A DNA stretch of 64,000 nucleotides, from contig QANT01006776.1 in the NCBI GenBank assembly GCA_003254885.1, positions 16,229 to 80,228 of the forward strand. The letters run 5' to 3'. The notes beneath the pieces are model-generated. The model did not search any database. It worked only from the letters and a program-made list of their open reading frames with translations, and was not told where the DNA came from. This DNA is from Purshia tridentata. Its lineage: Eukaryota; Streptophyta; Magnoliopsida; Rosales; Rosaceae. The position numbers were made by a program, and so were the translations under genes. This document shows, in pieces, positions 10,954 to 23,112 of the stretch (position 1 is its first letter; every line of letters starts with the position of its first letter).

Positions 10954-11921
10954 GGTTGGAGATATCTAAGAATACTGGTTGGTGGATTGAGTAAAGTGAG
11001 TTTCATTCTTTTTACATTTTCTTTAAGTAGGGGAGAAAAACATGCGGGTCAAGTGAGTAGTTTACTCATGAATAAGCGATTGACTTGATTTACTTAAGAA
11101 TTTACTCATTTGGCCTCTTTAATATTTTTTTATTTATAAAATTAATTTTTTCATCCCTCATTAAGATTATACTTCAAAGTTTAAACTCTAGACGAAAGTA
11201 ATTTCAAAATTTTTGTGTTTGTTGCTTAATTATTTTTTAGAGGGAAAAGGGGGAAGATGATAAAGTGGAATGGGGAGTAGAGTAGTAGACTAGTGCATGG
11301 TGATGCATAGCCATGGTTTCCTATGATAATTTAGGTTTGAAACAGAAACTACGACTTGCCTAAAAAACAATGAAAATTTAGGTATGAATATGATACCCAT
11401 TTAATATGGACTTTTAAAAATCAATGAATATGATTTGAACTTTATACATCTCCAATATTGTGGAGATAAATATCACTAGATCACAAGCTAGTTTGTATGA
11501 AGCCTCCGTCATTGAACACCAAAGAACACCATCAAGGATGAGCAAAATAAAATTTTATTTATTGCAGCATAATGGTACAACTTCTTCGTAACGATAACAA
11601 CACAATATCAAATTCATCTAAATATGTCCCCAGAGATCTTCCCAGAAAGCAATAGTGATTACATCTGTAACAACATCATTTGGGTTGTTGAAAGAAATGG
11701 GTACTTTATTCATATCTCTGAGAGAAGCCACACTCAATTCCAACTATGCACCATGAGATTCACTTATCAATTGCCAAGTACAAGTTGCAACCTGGCATTA
11801 AAAATCAAAATTTATGATTAATTAAGTAGAATATAGAACACAAATAATAAGATTGCAGTGGGAAAAAGTTGATGGCTGAAGAAACTGAGAGTCACACACT
11901 CACCCTTTGACGCAATTATCA
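10954..11921. other. Intergenic, MITE to the BCAT-like gene
   Basis: AT-rich, with no supported gene. The part nearest 11921 is likely the 3' UTR of the minus-strand aminotransferase-like gene. A short open frame at 11624-11821 lacks family features and is not called. Confidence 0.55.
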
Positions 11922-14900
11922 TCAAATTTCATGATAGGTTGGTATGGGGACCCCAGACTCTTCTGTCAGCTCTTTGTAAGCATTCTGCAATCTTCGAGTC
12001 ACAGGTCCCACTTTTCCATCACCAACCACACGCCCATCAATCTTCACAACCTGTTAATGAAATCGCATCAACTAGGTATTGCTTCATGTGAAGACGAAAC
12101 CATTACAAATTTGATGAGAGGAAACTAGATAGCATAATTAAGGGGTATGAATATCTTTTTGTTACACTAAGAAGTTTAGTTATTAATTCTTCTGCAGTGC
12201 CCTTATAGGAATGCAGAGTTTCCAAAGATTATACAAAACTGACACTCTAAAGCATCGCTGGTTGAACAGGTTCTATGAACCACTTCTGTTAATAACTGTG
12301 GCCATACCAAGACTTCGTACTGTAGCAGATGGCTGTTCATATTTGGTGGAGTTCTATGATTCAAATCGTTGAGCAAACGTGTATAGTAAATATATGCTCA
12401 CAATGAATAAGCCAGTTTACACATTCAGAATTCATGCAAAAATTAGAAATGAACCCAAGTTGTTTATGTGGTATGCCACCAAGATTGCAATATCCATAAG
12501 GCACTCACCGGACTGAGTTCTCCCATTGTTCCTGTCGTCCACACCTCATCGGCAGTATGGAACTCTGATAGGCTGACATTTCTCTCCTCTAAGACCAACT
12601 TCTCCTTCACCACAAGGTCCATAACCTGCAACATCGAAAAATAAGTGAAGTCATTTGAAAACCTAGTGTAAAATCTGTGCATGCTATTCTAATCTCATTT
12701 ACAATATTGTAAAATGCAAGTCATATTCAAGGAGTAGATAATAACTGTCATAATCAGATGGAAATCTACACAACTTACAGTTGCTCGAGTTATACCAGGA
12801 AGGCAGTAATCAGCATGAGGTGTTAACACACGACCTTTCTTCACTAAAAACTGCAAAAACATACACAAATTTTTATTTACAGTGTGGATGTTATGTAATT
12901 TACATGGAGTGGAAGGAACTGATTTCCTTCAATAGATTTCAAAGGAAATGTTACACATAGGGGACTGCTAGGACATGATAAAACCAGCGCAATAGTGCTT
13001 ATGCTATTACCTCAGTTAAGGAGGTGAGATCTAAAATTTGTGTCCATTAATTTACCACCAGATAGTAAGTTGCTCCAGCTATTTACCACTCAATTCATTA
13101 AAACTTACCTGGATGATGTTTTCGACACTTGCTCACATGAAAGTTCGAAAAGAACAATGAAAAGCTATGTATAAAAATTGGAACCTAACTACCTAGTGTT
13201 CATACAGGACTAAAACTGTAAACCAAAAGCAGAGCCTTACAACGTTTGTAGCATTTGTTTCGGACACATAACCATCCTTGTCAAGCATGATTGCATCATC
13301 AGCATTTGCATTATTTCCTTCTATCTGCACTATTCAAGAGGACTTCATCATATGTAGGTGAAAATTCTGCAAGATCAAATTTAGGTGAAGTCTCTATGTT
13401 TAGAGCTCTTGATGGAGCTCTTGATGATTTGAATAGAACAAACCTTTGCAAGTATATTATTGAGTAGGTTATTGTGGTGAATCTTTGAATCCAAATTCTG
13501 GTAAAAACAAAAGAAAAATATAATCAAAGTCAATTGACTGAAATAGGAGAAAACTTCAATCAGATAAAGCTTTTTGGTACTATGAACCAATCTGATCTCT
13601 CACTACTAACACATTCAGGTTTTACAACATTTTATCATCAAATGTTTGACAATTTTTCTTCATTGAATATACATGCTAGTAATCAAGCCTCTAAGTATAC
13701 ATGCTATTATGTTCTAAACAATATTTTGAGGTCTGACAAATGCAAAAGGCCTGTAATTTTGTCATGTTCAGACAAAGGAGGCACATTTTTTTTAATGTCT
13801 TCATTATTCCAGTATATGCAAAGAAATAATTAGCAGAAGAGAAGGAAAAACAAAAGAACATTACATTTGGTGAATTACGGCGCGTGGTAGCTGTAACAAG
13901 AGTTATACCCCTTGTATTGTCATAGACAGGGGGTTTCCATTCAGCAAGCACTGCATGTCTCAAAAAAATAGCAAGTGTAGCATAAGAAAAAAAGCAATTA
14001 GTGCATTATAACTGGCATATAAAAGAGTCCCATTGTCAACTACAGAGGGTTCATAGAAACCTCAGAACATGCATGTCCAACAGAATACATAAATTCGCAT
14101 GGGACTATCATTATTACATGGGGAAGAGGATTAAGAATTATGTTTTACCAATTAAGGTGCATCCATAAAGATTGAATGCTGGGCTCATGCCTGAAGTAAC
14201 CTGAAGAAGACAAGAACGATACAAATCAACAGATTCAGGTATGAAGACTATACCAAACAACTACACCACAATCGATTATCAATTACATCACAATAATTAA
14301 ACCACACAACATATAAGGAAGGAGGCAGAAAACTTTCAGAGTGGAAATTTAAATAATCTTATCATCACCATACTTGAGATGATCAAAAGATAACAAAAGA
14401 CATGTAAGTCTCTACTGCATAGCCCACTGATTTGATGATGAATCCCTCATAATACTTCTGATGGAGCCTTAAAAGGTACCATTAGTGTAAAGATTCTTAA
14501 TCATGACAAAAGTATACAAGCTCTACAAAGAGATGAAATGACTTGACCATATTGTACTATTTTTGTATTCCAGCCCAAACCATATTGTTGTGAATCATAT
14601 AAAAAAAAGCAAAACTACGACAACAATAAAATAACATATCTCTAAACAAAAACAGACATGGAGGCCAGAAATAAATGCAGTACCTTTTTGCCACGTGTTA
14701 AACTTAGTCGGATGTGTGAATTGTTGAACATTCCATTCCGAATAAGAGTTCTGAAGATGACTTCCTTAACCTACAATGATGCAACACAATACTAAGATGA
14801 GCTGACAACTCCTTTCAAAACTATGGAAGAGAATATCTCTTTTACATAAGACCCAATACCATGAATTGAAGAACTCTCACCTCTTCGCGAGTAGGAACAT

Positions 14901-17900
14901 TATTGAATGCCAAAGCCTTTGCTGAGTCAAATAACCTGTTGATATCCAAAATAATGTTTTTTAGTCATTGGTAATAAAAGAATAAGATAATAATACTAAA
15001 AGAATAAAATATACTTTTACAGTTTTTGTAGGAGTTCATAGAAAATCACAAATTGAGTATATATCTACAGGACAGTAAAAAAAGGTATCTTTCAAGAAGT
15101 TGAGGCCAATAGTATCTCTTGACAAGCAATACCTTGTCTTCTTGAAATCAGCATGTTTATCACTATTACAGATAAACTCTTTCCAGAGAAAGCATCATCA
15201 ACATACTACAACATAACATACTAAATCATAAATTTTTCCAACTAATGTAGAGGCACCAAACTCTAAATTTTCTTTATTTACCTATCTAAATGCTCATCAA
15301 GCTTAAATATCTTCCCTTGATAAACTCGAAGTCCCTCCCAAACTGAATCACCACCTTGGACAACCGAGTCGAACACAGAAACCTTAGACAGATAACAGGA
15401 CAGAAATAAATATCTTTAGACACCATAGAATTAAAACAAAAAGATTGGCGGACTGATTCTGTCAACTCAAGATCATTCAGTGCCATACAAGTACCTTTGC
15501 ACTCTCACGTGGTACAATCTCATCACCAACCCATGCAAGTAGCTTCTCATTTTCTGGAACTGGAAGATCAGGATCAGGCAAAGGAGACTTCAAAAGGCCT
15601 AATTTCTGCCTCACATGGCGCCTAAGAAAGTTGTAGAAAGGTAGACTTTGCTCAAGTACGCCATACAAAGAAAAAGGAAATGGCTGAAAAACATACATAG
15701 AGCATAAACTCAGAAAAAAATTCTGTAATTTCATAACTTGAGTTGTCATTATCTATCTCAAATTCAAAAGAATTGTAAACAGAAAAGAAAAAGGTTCAAA
15801 GGACACATCATTTTATGACTAAGAAAAACAATTTATTTAACACTGATGCAAAATTTTGCAAAGTAGCAAGTACATGATATAACCTAGTTATCTTTATTTT
15901 AAGATGGCATTCAAATTTTTTCCTAGTAGGTGATCAGCTTCTACCATTTATAAACTAGATTTAAGTAAGTTTTTGATGCAGAGAAATCAAAATTTATTTT
16001 CTTAAGATCCGAACGCATAAGAAAGCTGATAATGGACATCAGTGCGAATTAATTTGTTAATTCTTTGAATAAATATACAATTCTAAAAGTTTCAACATAT
16101 TATAAATCTAATGTAATTTAATACACAAACACAAACATCATACCGTGGGATATTTTCTTGAACGTTGAAAGCCAGTTGATTTATGCACAGTTCCATACCA
16201 CCATGGAGCCCAAACACCATCTACTGGTTTTGGACCAGCCTCCCATCTAAAAATGGAAACTTGTCATGCACACACTAACATACACAACTCCTTGGAGAAG
16301 GAGCAATCTATGATATCCAAATAATATGCCTGTTTTTAAGCATAACTTTTAACTGGCCAAAACAGAAATTCTGGGTGAAAGAAGAATTGATTATAGACAA
16401 ATCCCCCAGAAGAGACAAATATAGAGATCAGACTGACAAGAAGAAAAGAAAAATGGTTTTCCATGTTAATAAATGTAAATTTGTTCTAAGAAAACTAGAC
16501 TATAATATTTTCAATTTCAAATGGAATAGCTTTTGTGTACTTGAGCATTGAGGATTGAAAAGAAATATCCAAGTCTTCACAAAGACCACGTAATGTAGCC
16601 TGCATTATCACGAAGATGAAGTTAAAAAAATAAGTTAGAAGATTGGGAAATATCTCCAAATGAATTATTAAAAAACCACTGAACAACAGCAGACTATATG
16701 TATTTAAAAAGCTCTCTAACACCTCAGGATCTTCTTGAAGTTCTGCTGCATCAATGATAGGAGGGGGCTTTCCCAATTCAGAGAGCTCACTATATATGGA
16801 GACCAGTTCTGTCAAACCTAACTCAACAAGGGATGGAGGCACAACCTTGTCAAAGGATGGCTGACAACACATCAAATAGTGAATTCAGTAAAACTCAGTG
16901 ATGTGAAGCATGGCTAAAATCAAAATATTACAAACTAAAGTAAATAATTAATCACTGCAATATTTTCAAAATGATAAAAGCTATAGAATAACTTAAACAC
17001 TAGGTTCATTGTTGTAATTGCTGGCTGACAATTAAAAATGTAAGCATATCCAAATGAGGAGGTGACCAAGAAAGAGATTTTAATCTGTTTATTGTACGTA
17101 GACAAACAACCAACTGAAATTTTCAAATATATCTTACCAAAATATCAAGGGGATTTCGGATCAAAAGGAAGTGCTTTCCCTTCTTCATTAGATCACTTGG
17201 TAAGCCAGGCACACGTTGCTTTGCGATATGCTGTAGATTATAAAAAATACTGGTAGTATTATAAAACTCAACTAGCAAATTTGAACGAATTCAGTTCAAT
17301 CCTTGAAAATAAAGTTTTATCACCTTACAGAGTCGATACTTCTTTCTTCCTGGACCATGAATGATATCTTTTACAACTTTATTTCCATCAGGTTCCTAAT
17401 ACAAACAACATAAAAATTCATTGTGAGGAAAAAATGGTGATGTTTACAATTCAAATAGATGGGAACTTTCACTGACATACCATTTTGGATAGCACGTCTT
17501 CCCCGTAGGGCCTATCAAAACCTGTTATCTGAAGGAAAGTTGCATAGAGGGGTTCATCGAGCACTTCTATGTCATCCCTCTGAAAACAGAAGATGAATGT
17601 CTCAATTACCAATTCATAATACATCTAATTTTTAGAAATAATGCTAAAACCTCAATTCCTACAGCATTATGGACACTCCAGAACTCGTGGGAAAGATGTT
17701 TGACTCCGGAAATTAATACTGTTCAGTTCATTAAGTTTCCCAAACCAAATGTTCTGGTCAAAGGGTTGTTAGAGTTTGTATAATCATTTCTTTCTTTCTC
17801 CAAACTCCATTGTTGTCAAGACGTTAGGATGTCTGGTTTTCACCCAAGAGATTCTGTTTTCATTCATTCAAAAAGAAAAACAATTTTTTTTTTTCTTTCA

Positions 17901-18060
17901 AAATTTGCTTCTTCTTAACAGAAGCCATAAAAGAATATTAAAAAAATTGGGGTGGCACCTGGGCAAAAGAGTACATGACGCTGGTACTTAGTGATCTTGG
18001 AGTAGCCCACAAGTGAATCACCTCCACTTCAACCTCTTCTGGGTTCTTTGGCTCATCCAT
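11922..18060 (-). CDS. Branched-chain aminotransferase-like fusion protein (P-loop domain + PLP class IV)
   Basis: Eighteen exons join in phase: 18060-17959, 17579-17481, 17395-17324, 17230-17138, 16860-16723, 16599-16541, 16246-16144, 15683-15495, 15382-15282, 14935-14881, 14770-14684, 14200-14149, 13950-13865, 13497-13444, 13324-13241, 12850-12779, 12625-12509 and 12050-11922, giving 563 residues. The N-terminal third (about 10-220) looks like a P-loop/sulfotransferase-like domain ([10 protein letters not shown] near the start, [13 protein letters not shown] near 116-128). The C-terminal part (about 270-563) is a fold-type IV PLP aminotransferase. Predicted PLP lysine is K417 (DSK, then LLNNILAK), the cofactor-contacting Glu is E452 (SETNATN), and PGITRAT lies near 475-482. 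It matches plant 'BCAT-like protein 1/2' in length and order. Substrate is unknown; the product may be cytosolic since no transit peptide is evident. Confidence 0.9.
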
Positions 18061-19302
18061 GGTGATGGGTTTGGATTAAAATTCTCAAACTTTGTGAAAG
18101 TAACCGGCTTTTAATACTTAGGGCTGAATATATGTATAGCTGATAGCTCTGCAACTAAAAGCTATATGATTGATTGAGCTGATTTGTAATTTTGCAGTGG
18201 TCTACCTCGTTTTTGTCACAAATAAAAAGACAACAGACCTCAGTACTCGCATCAATCTCAATGTTCTCTGCAGTGCCTGCGGTCAAGTGACTTCAAACTT
18301 GCTCATTCGAAAGGACGGGTACGGTAAATACTAAGTATTGAAGTACACCAATTTTCAGACTCATGCAGTCAGGACTGGAGGATGAGATTTTTTTACTGCA
18401 AGGAAATGAGAAATCCCAACGTGTCTTTTGGAGTTTGGCTGGTCCAAGATTGACCTTTTTTTTTTATGTTTGCATTCACACAATTTGTTTATTTTAAACA
18501 AGGATATATCTCACGTACATTAATAATTAGTGCCATTAAAATTACTCAAAAAAGTTGTAATAAAATAAATAAAATATCCCAAAAGTTTAATCCGTGCACG
18601 AAACTTTAACCATGAGTCAGATGACTTGTTTATGCATTGCATATTACACTTTGATCATCGTAAACAACTGTCCACCACTAATTAATTGAATTCTCTAACC
18701 GTGATTTGACTTGTTTCCGCATAAGTGAAGCTCATCAATCACTGTCGGAAAGTGAAAACCGAAATCTTAAAATTCGAGGGACTCATAAAATTGGCTAGCA
18801 AATTAGAGACCCCAAGGTGCATCATGCATGTCATTCCTTTAACAACATAAAAAAATAAAAATAAAAGCTGCATTACAAATTTACAATGAATTGACTTAAC
18901 CCTTGGTGGGGTAAGAGTTAATGGACCTTTTTTTTTTTTTTTTTATTATAGGAGAAAGGCGAGGACCTCGGCTGACCCAACCCCAATTTACGAGGTTAAT
19001 GGACCTTGTGGTACCCTTTGTGCATATATTAATATAAATCGTACTTTTTTTAACTAACATTTAATACTTATTGAAGTAAATAGTTTGGTCCATGAACCAT
19101 AAATAATTGACAAAATCTTTAACTTGGAATAATATTCATGGTCCTGGACAAAAAAAAAGAATAATATTAATAGTTGAATTTCCAGAAACTGCTTACATCC
19201 AAAATTGAAACATGTTTAACAAGTCAGAATACAATAAAAAATTTCACATGATGGGAACAGGCCAAACATTTGTAGCCTCCAGGTGGTTGAGCAATAAAAA
19301 GG
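18061..19302. other. Intergenic, BCAT-like promoter and 3' end of EEF2KMT-like
   Basis: No gene is seen. The half next to 18061 must hold the promoter of the BCAT-like gene. A T-rich run lies near 18929-18949. I could not recognise a TE or RNA gene. Confidence 0.55.
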
Positions 19303-22300
19303 CTATTTACATGAGATGGCAAATAGCCGTATAGTGCTTGGTTCATATGACTGCATGTAAGGAAGCAGACTGAACGGCCTAAGTGATCCAGTTAGGTCTT
19401 TGATGGTAAGGTTAGCCTCATCTAACAAAGCAAGAAATTGATTGAATGTGCTAATATTGCGAATGACAGAAGCAATAAGCGCCACTGGACCTTTCTTTAA
19501 TCCTTCATTTGTGACACCATTGTCTGTTCTTTTACACAGAAAATCTTCAGACTTATCTCCATTTCCTTCATCAGTTCCATTGGCTTTAGCATCGGTACAT
19601 TTACGTTCCATTAAAAACCCCAAGTAATCACCACTTGATTTCTCAGGATACAATCTCGTCCGGTTCAGAAGAAAGGCCAGTACTCGAACAAGGTGTGGGA
19701 GACATGCTGGATCATATATTACATCTGCACCCAAACTGTTGAATGAGAAACAAGGAAATTAACATGGTTTCAGGATTCAGTGGGCTAAACAATTGAATTG
19801 AAAAAACTTTAGTATCCCACAAAAACTGACTTTATCTCATAACACTATCTCAAAACTTTAAAAAGTAAAGCAAGGACTTAAAGCAGTCTAATATTTTATA
19901 GGAGTAAACGTTGGTAGTGGAGACCGTAATCACAACACTATTACAGCCTGAAGTCTAACAAAAGAAATACTCACATTATGTCTGACTTGAGGTTTTGAAG
20001 CTCCGTCTCTGAGACAGATTCCCATGGCAGATGAATGCATTTTACCTGAGATTGTTAAGACAATTATAAATGGTATTACAAGTCATGCAGTCTCATACTT
20101 TATCATTGGTTTCTTTACCAGCCAGAGTGAGTGAGACTCACCATATTTGGATCTTCAGTAGTTTTTGACATATCAGTTTCAACACTAAAGTGGTTCAATT
20201 CCAAATTTCGCTTCATGTTTGCTAAAGTTGACAGGTCACCATCGCTTAATATCACCTATATCAAATAGATACAATAGTGATCCACAATATGAATATTGAC
20301 AATAAGTGATACACTTGTTCTTTGTGTGTGTAATTGCAAGACCATACAAAGCATGGTTAAATCACCCCGAACACTAAGATATAGAGAAAAAACAATGTTG
20401 GCTACAAGCATGTTTTTCAATTTATACCAATTCACATACTTTGTGGTAAAATAACACAAATTCTCCCACACCTTTTACTTTTCAATAAGAAGCTACACCT
20501 TTTACTGGATGAAGTAAATATCAATTTCAGCATATTGTTCCAAAAAATGATAGTGAAAGGGGAAGGTTTTCCTCTACCTGCGAATTGGATAACATACCTT
20601 GGATGCTTTCACATGACCAAGACAGATGCCAACCAGACCAACACCCGAACCAACCTATTTTTCAGTTCATGGTAAACAAAATAAAAATGTAAATCCACAA
20701 GACCATAGTGAAGATTCTAGTAGAATCACCAAATGAAGAAAATGAAATGGCAAAATCTACTAAAACATAATTTAGCTGATTAATTCAAACCTTAGTTGTA
20801 CAAGGCAACAGCAAAGTCAGCCAGTTCTTGGCTTATCATGGCTACATTCATGTAAAGAATAATTTGTATGTTCAACTAGATTAGATGAATTCTTGAGCAT
20901 ATAACCTACCTCAAAACATGACTTATTCGAAAATAATTCTGGAAAAGAAAGTATGCACTCCGACAAAAAAAGACTTGATGGCCAAAGTGAACACCTGCAT
21001 TAAACAAGCAAAAACTACTATAAATAAGCTAGTAAGCTTCTTACAACCAAGCAAAACAACCCTTAGTAAGAACAAACTGAAATGATTATTATGAACTAGT
21101 GCAAATTAATCAAACATGTAATACACTAAAACCTGTCAAATTGTTGTATGCTATACAAGTCGAAAATGAAATACTAACAAATGGGCCATATACAACTTTT
21201 GGACTTGTGAATACTGTTTTTAACAAAAGCAACAACATCTGGTTTAGTGGATATCAAGTAGAAGACAAAAGATATCAAGAGTGAATTATTAACATTCCCT
21301 GTATCTCCATCAAGCATGTTGAGCGAACATTGCAGTGGCACCATCAGTTTCCTCGACTTGGGAAAACTTGAAAGTTCAGGAAAACCTAGAGGTACCAGAT
21401 CATTAAGTAAGCTAATCAAGAATAAGAAACTCCATACACCAGCGTCACATGAATTAAAATTATTACCATCAGGAAAAAGAAAAGAAATGTATTTGAAGAC
21501 CCTTGCATTTATTTTTTCAAGATCATTATCCTAATGAACAAAACAGCTTGTCAATTCCAATTGAAAACAAGTGAATAACTTAAATGGACTTCATCAAACA
21601 GTCCGTCATTCATTAGCCATACCTTCAAAGAAGTCATGTAATGGGCATAATACTCGTATAACTCATCCAACACATCACCATGATTCAACTCAACTTCGGC
21701 AATAAGCTTCTTCAGAAATTTCTTCAGGTAAGGCGCATGTAATTTCCTAGCCTGCATAAACCATTCAACTGAACCAAGCTCTATACTTGAGAAAAGACCA
21801 AAAGTGAAAGTTGGTTTGGTTGCTGAGAAAAGGCAGGGGAGTTCTTTTCCCTAATTTTCCCTAATTTTCTCAGCAACCAAATATAACACTTCGAATATGC
21901 TATCCTCCACCCAACTAAATATGTCATATTAACATAAATTCGTTAAAAACATAATTCTAAGCTGACTAAAGAAGCAACATGAAATTGAATGTAATTCAAC
22001 TATGCATAAATAGAGCGCATAAAAGTTTACATATTTGGTTATGCAATGGTCCCAAATGAACCTCTGCACTCCCTCAGTAACCCACCCTCCACTGCATGCC
22101 CTACACAGTTCACAAATACAAAAAATTCATGTATTAATCACAATAAGAAGGTGCAGTTGTGCACTTGCTAACGTGCGCCACCAGGCGCTACAATGCGCCG
22201 GCCAGCGTCTAAAAACTCAAGAGGTTGTTCAACTGCTTTCTTATCGTTTCAATAAGTTAAAGTGCGCCGCATTGTGTTAAAGTGCGCCGCGTTGTGCTAA

Positions 22301-22414
22301 CGTGCGCCGAGGAACTTACCGGGCCAAGGCGATTTGGGAGTCGGTGGGCTCCATAGCAAGGAAAGCTGAGAGCAAGTGGAGACATGTTGAAGGGTCGAGC
22401 TCCTCGTCCGCCAT
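19303..22414 (-). CDS. Protein-lysine methyltransferase, EEF2KMT/FAM86 family
   Basis: Nine exons: 22414-22320, 22100-22031, 21751-21623, 21530-21298, 20994-20910, 20654-20598, 20255-20142, 20045-19975 and 19735-19303, giving 428 residues if all are joined. By family knowledge the yeast and human members (EFM3, EEF2KMT) trimethylate a lysine in elongation factor 2. An N-terminal helical FAM86-type region leads into the SLNMLDGDTG..LWPSS segment. The SAM motif (FEVGSGVGLVGICLGH) is near 203-218, an acidic motif (LSDGD) follows, and LGADVIYDP is in the last exon. The donor after exon 4 reads GG|GAATGT where GG|GTATGT is expected; without that junction the conserved GDTG-CSLWPS link is lost. The gene is therefore either dependent on a non-canonical donor, damaged, or carries a sequence error. 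It is divergent from the kinesin gene. Confidence 0.83.
22257..22316. repeat. GC-rich 20-bp triplication in intron 1 of EEF2KMT-like
   Basis: GTGCGCC recurs at 22262, 22282 and 22302 with a 20-bp period, and again at 22173; a related TGCGCC lies near 22195. The unit is about GTTAAAGTGCGCCGCATTGT with small changes. It sits immediately next to the exon 1 donor and stands out from the AT-rich surroundings. Confidence 0.75.
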
Positions 22415-23112
22415 GATTGTCTCTTCACCATTAGATGTTTCTAGGGTTTTAGGTTTTTAGCATGCTCCATTAACTGAGGACAAATCGTCCACGGACCACG
22501 GTCCGACCCACCAACCAGCAAAACGACGCGTCGTTTTATCACTTAGGCAAACCACACGTCGTGTTCAGCTAAACGCGGTGCGTGCGTGCTAATAAAGGTT
22601 ATAAAGCTAGTGAGGCTACCTCCTCTACTTTTGCACTTTGAAACGTCTTTTTTTTTTTTTTTCGCGCGTAAAACCCAAAGTACTCTCTCAATCTCTCTCG
22701 ATTGTTTTGTTGCCTAGAACTGCAGAAATTTTTAGATTCACTACATTTATATCATCATTTTCTATTTTCCTGTTTGAATTCTCAGTAGCCAAACAGATTT
22801 CAAAGTTCATGAGTTATTTGAGATGTTGACTCTTTTCAGTGTTTGGCCACTAAGAAAATGAATCGACATCATTTGAATTTCAAATAAATTTTCACTTCAA
22901 AAGCTGAGTCTCACACAACCGTTCAGCTCAATGTTTAGGACTTATCCAGATCTTGAGCAACCAAATAGCATGGATCCTGTGTTAGAAAACCGATTTTTCT
23001 TTGATTTTCTCGTCGATATAAAGTTTCCTTTCTAATAAGGAACTGACGCTCTTTTTTGTGATTGATTTTTTGCAGGTTTGAATCAATCATAGATTTGTAG
23101 CAGGCCGAGATA
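22415..23112. promoter_or_regulatory. Shared promoter, EEF2KMT-like (-) and KIN-1 (+)
   Basis: The two start codons are 698 bp apart on opposite strands. The interval holds a perfect 18-bp palindrome (AAAACGACGCGTCGTTTT, 22520-22537) and a nearby ACACGTCGTGT word (about 22554-22564). An AATAAAGGTTATAAA stretch lies near 22592. A likely 5' UTR intron of the kinesin ends at about 23075 (TTTGCAG). The palindrome resembles a bound cis-element, but binding is not shown. Confidence 0.6.

Noticed and set aside
21316-21534. Plus-strand frame opposite EEF2KMT exon 4
   Set aside because: Antisense shadow; the minus-strand reading carries the conserved LNMLDGDTG segment.
22257-22316. 20-bp repeats as a CRISPR-like array
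   Set aside because: Units are contiguous without unique spacers and the genome is a plant.
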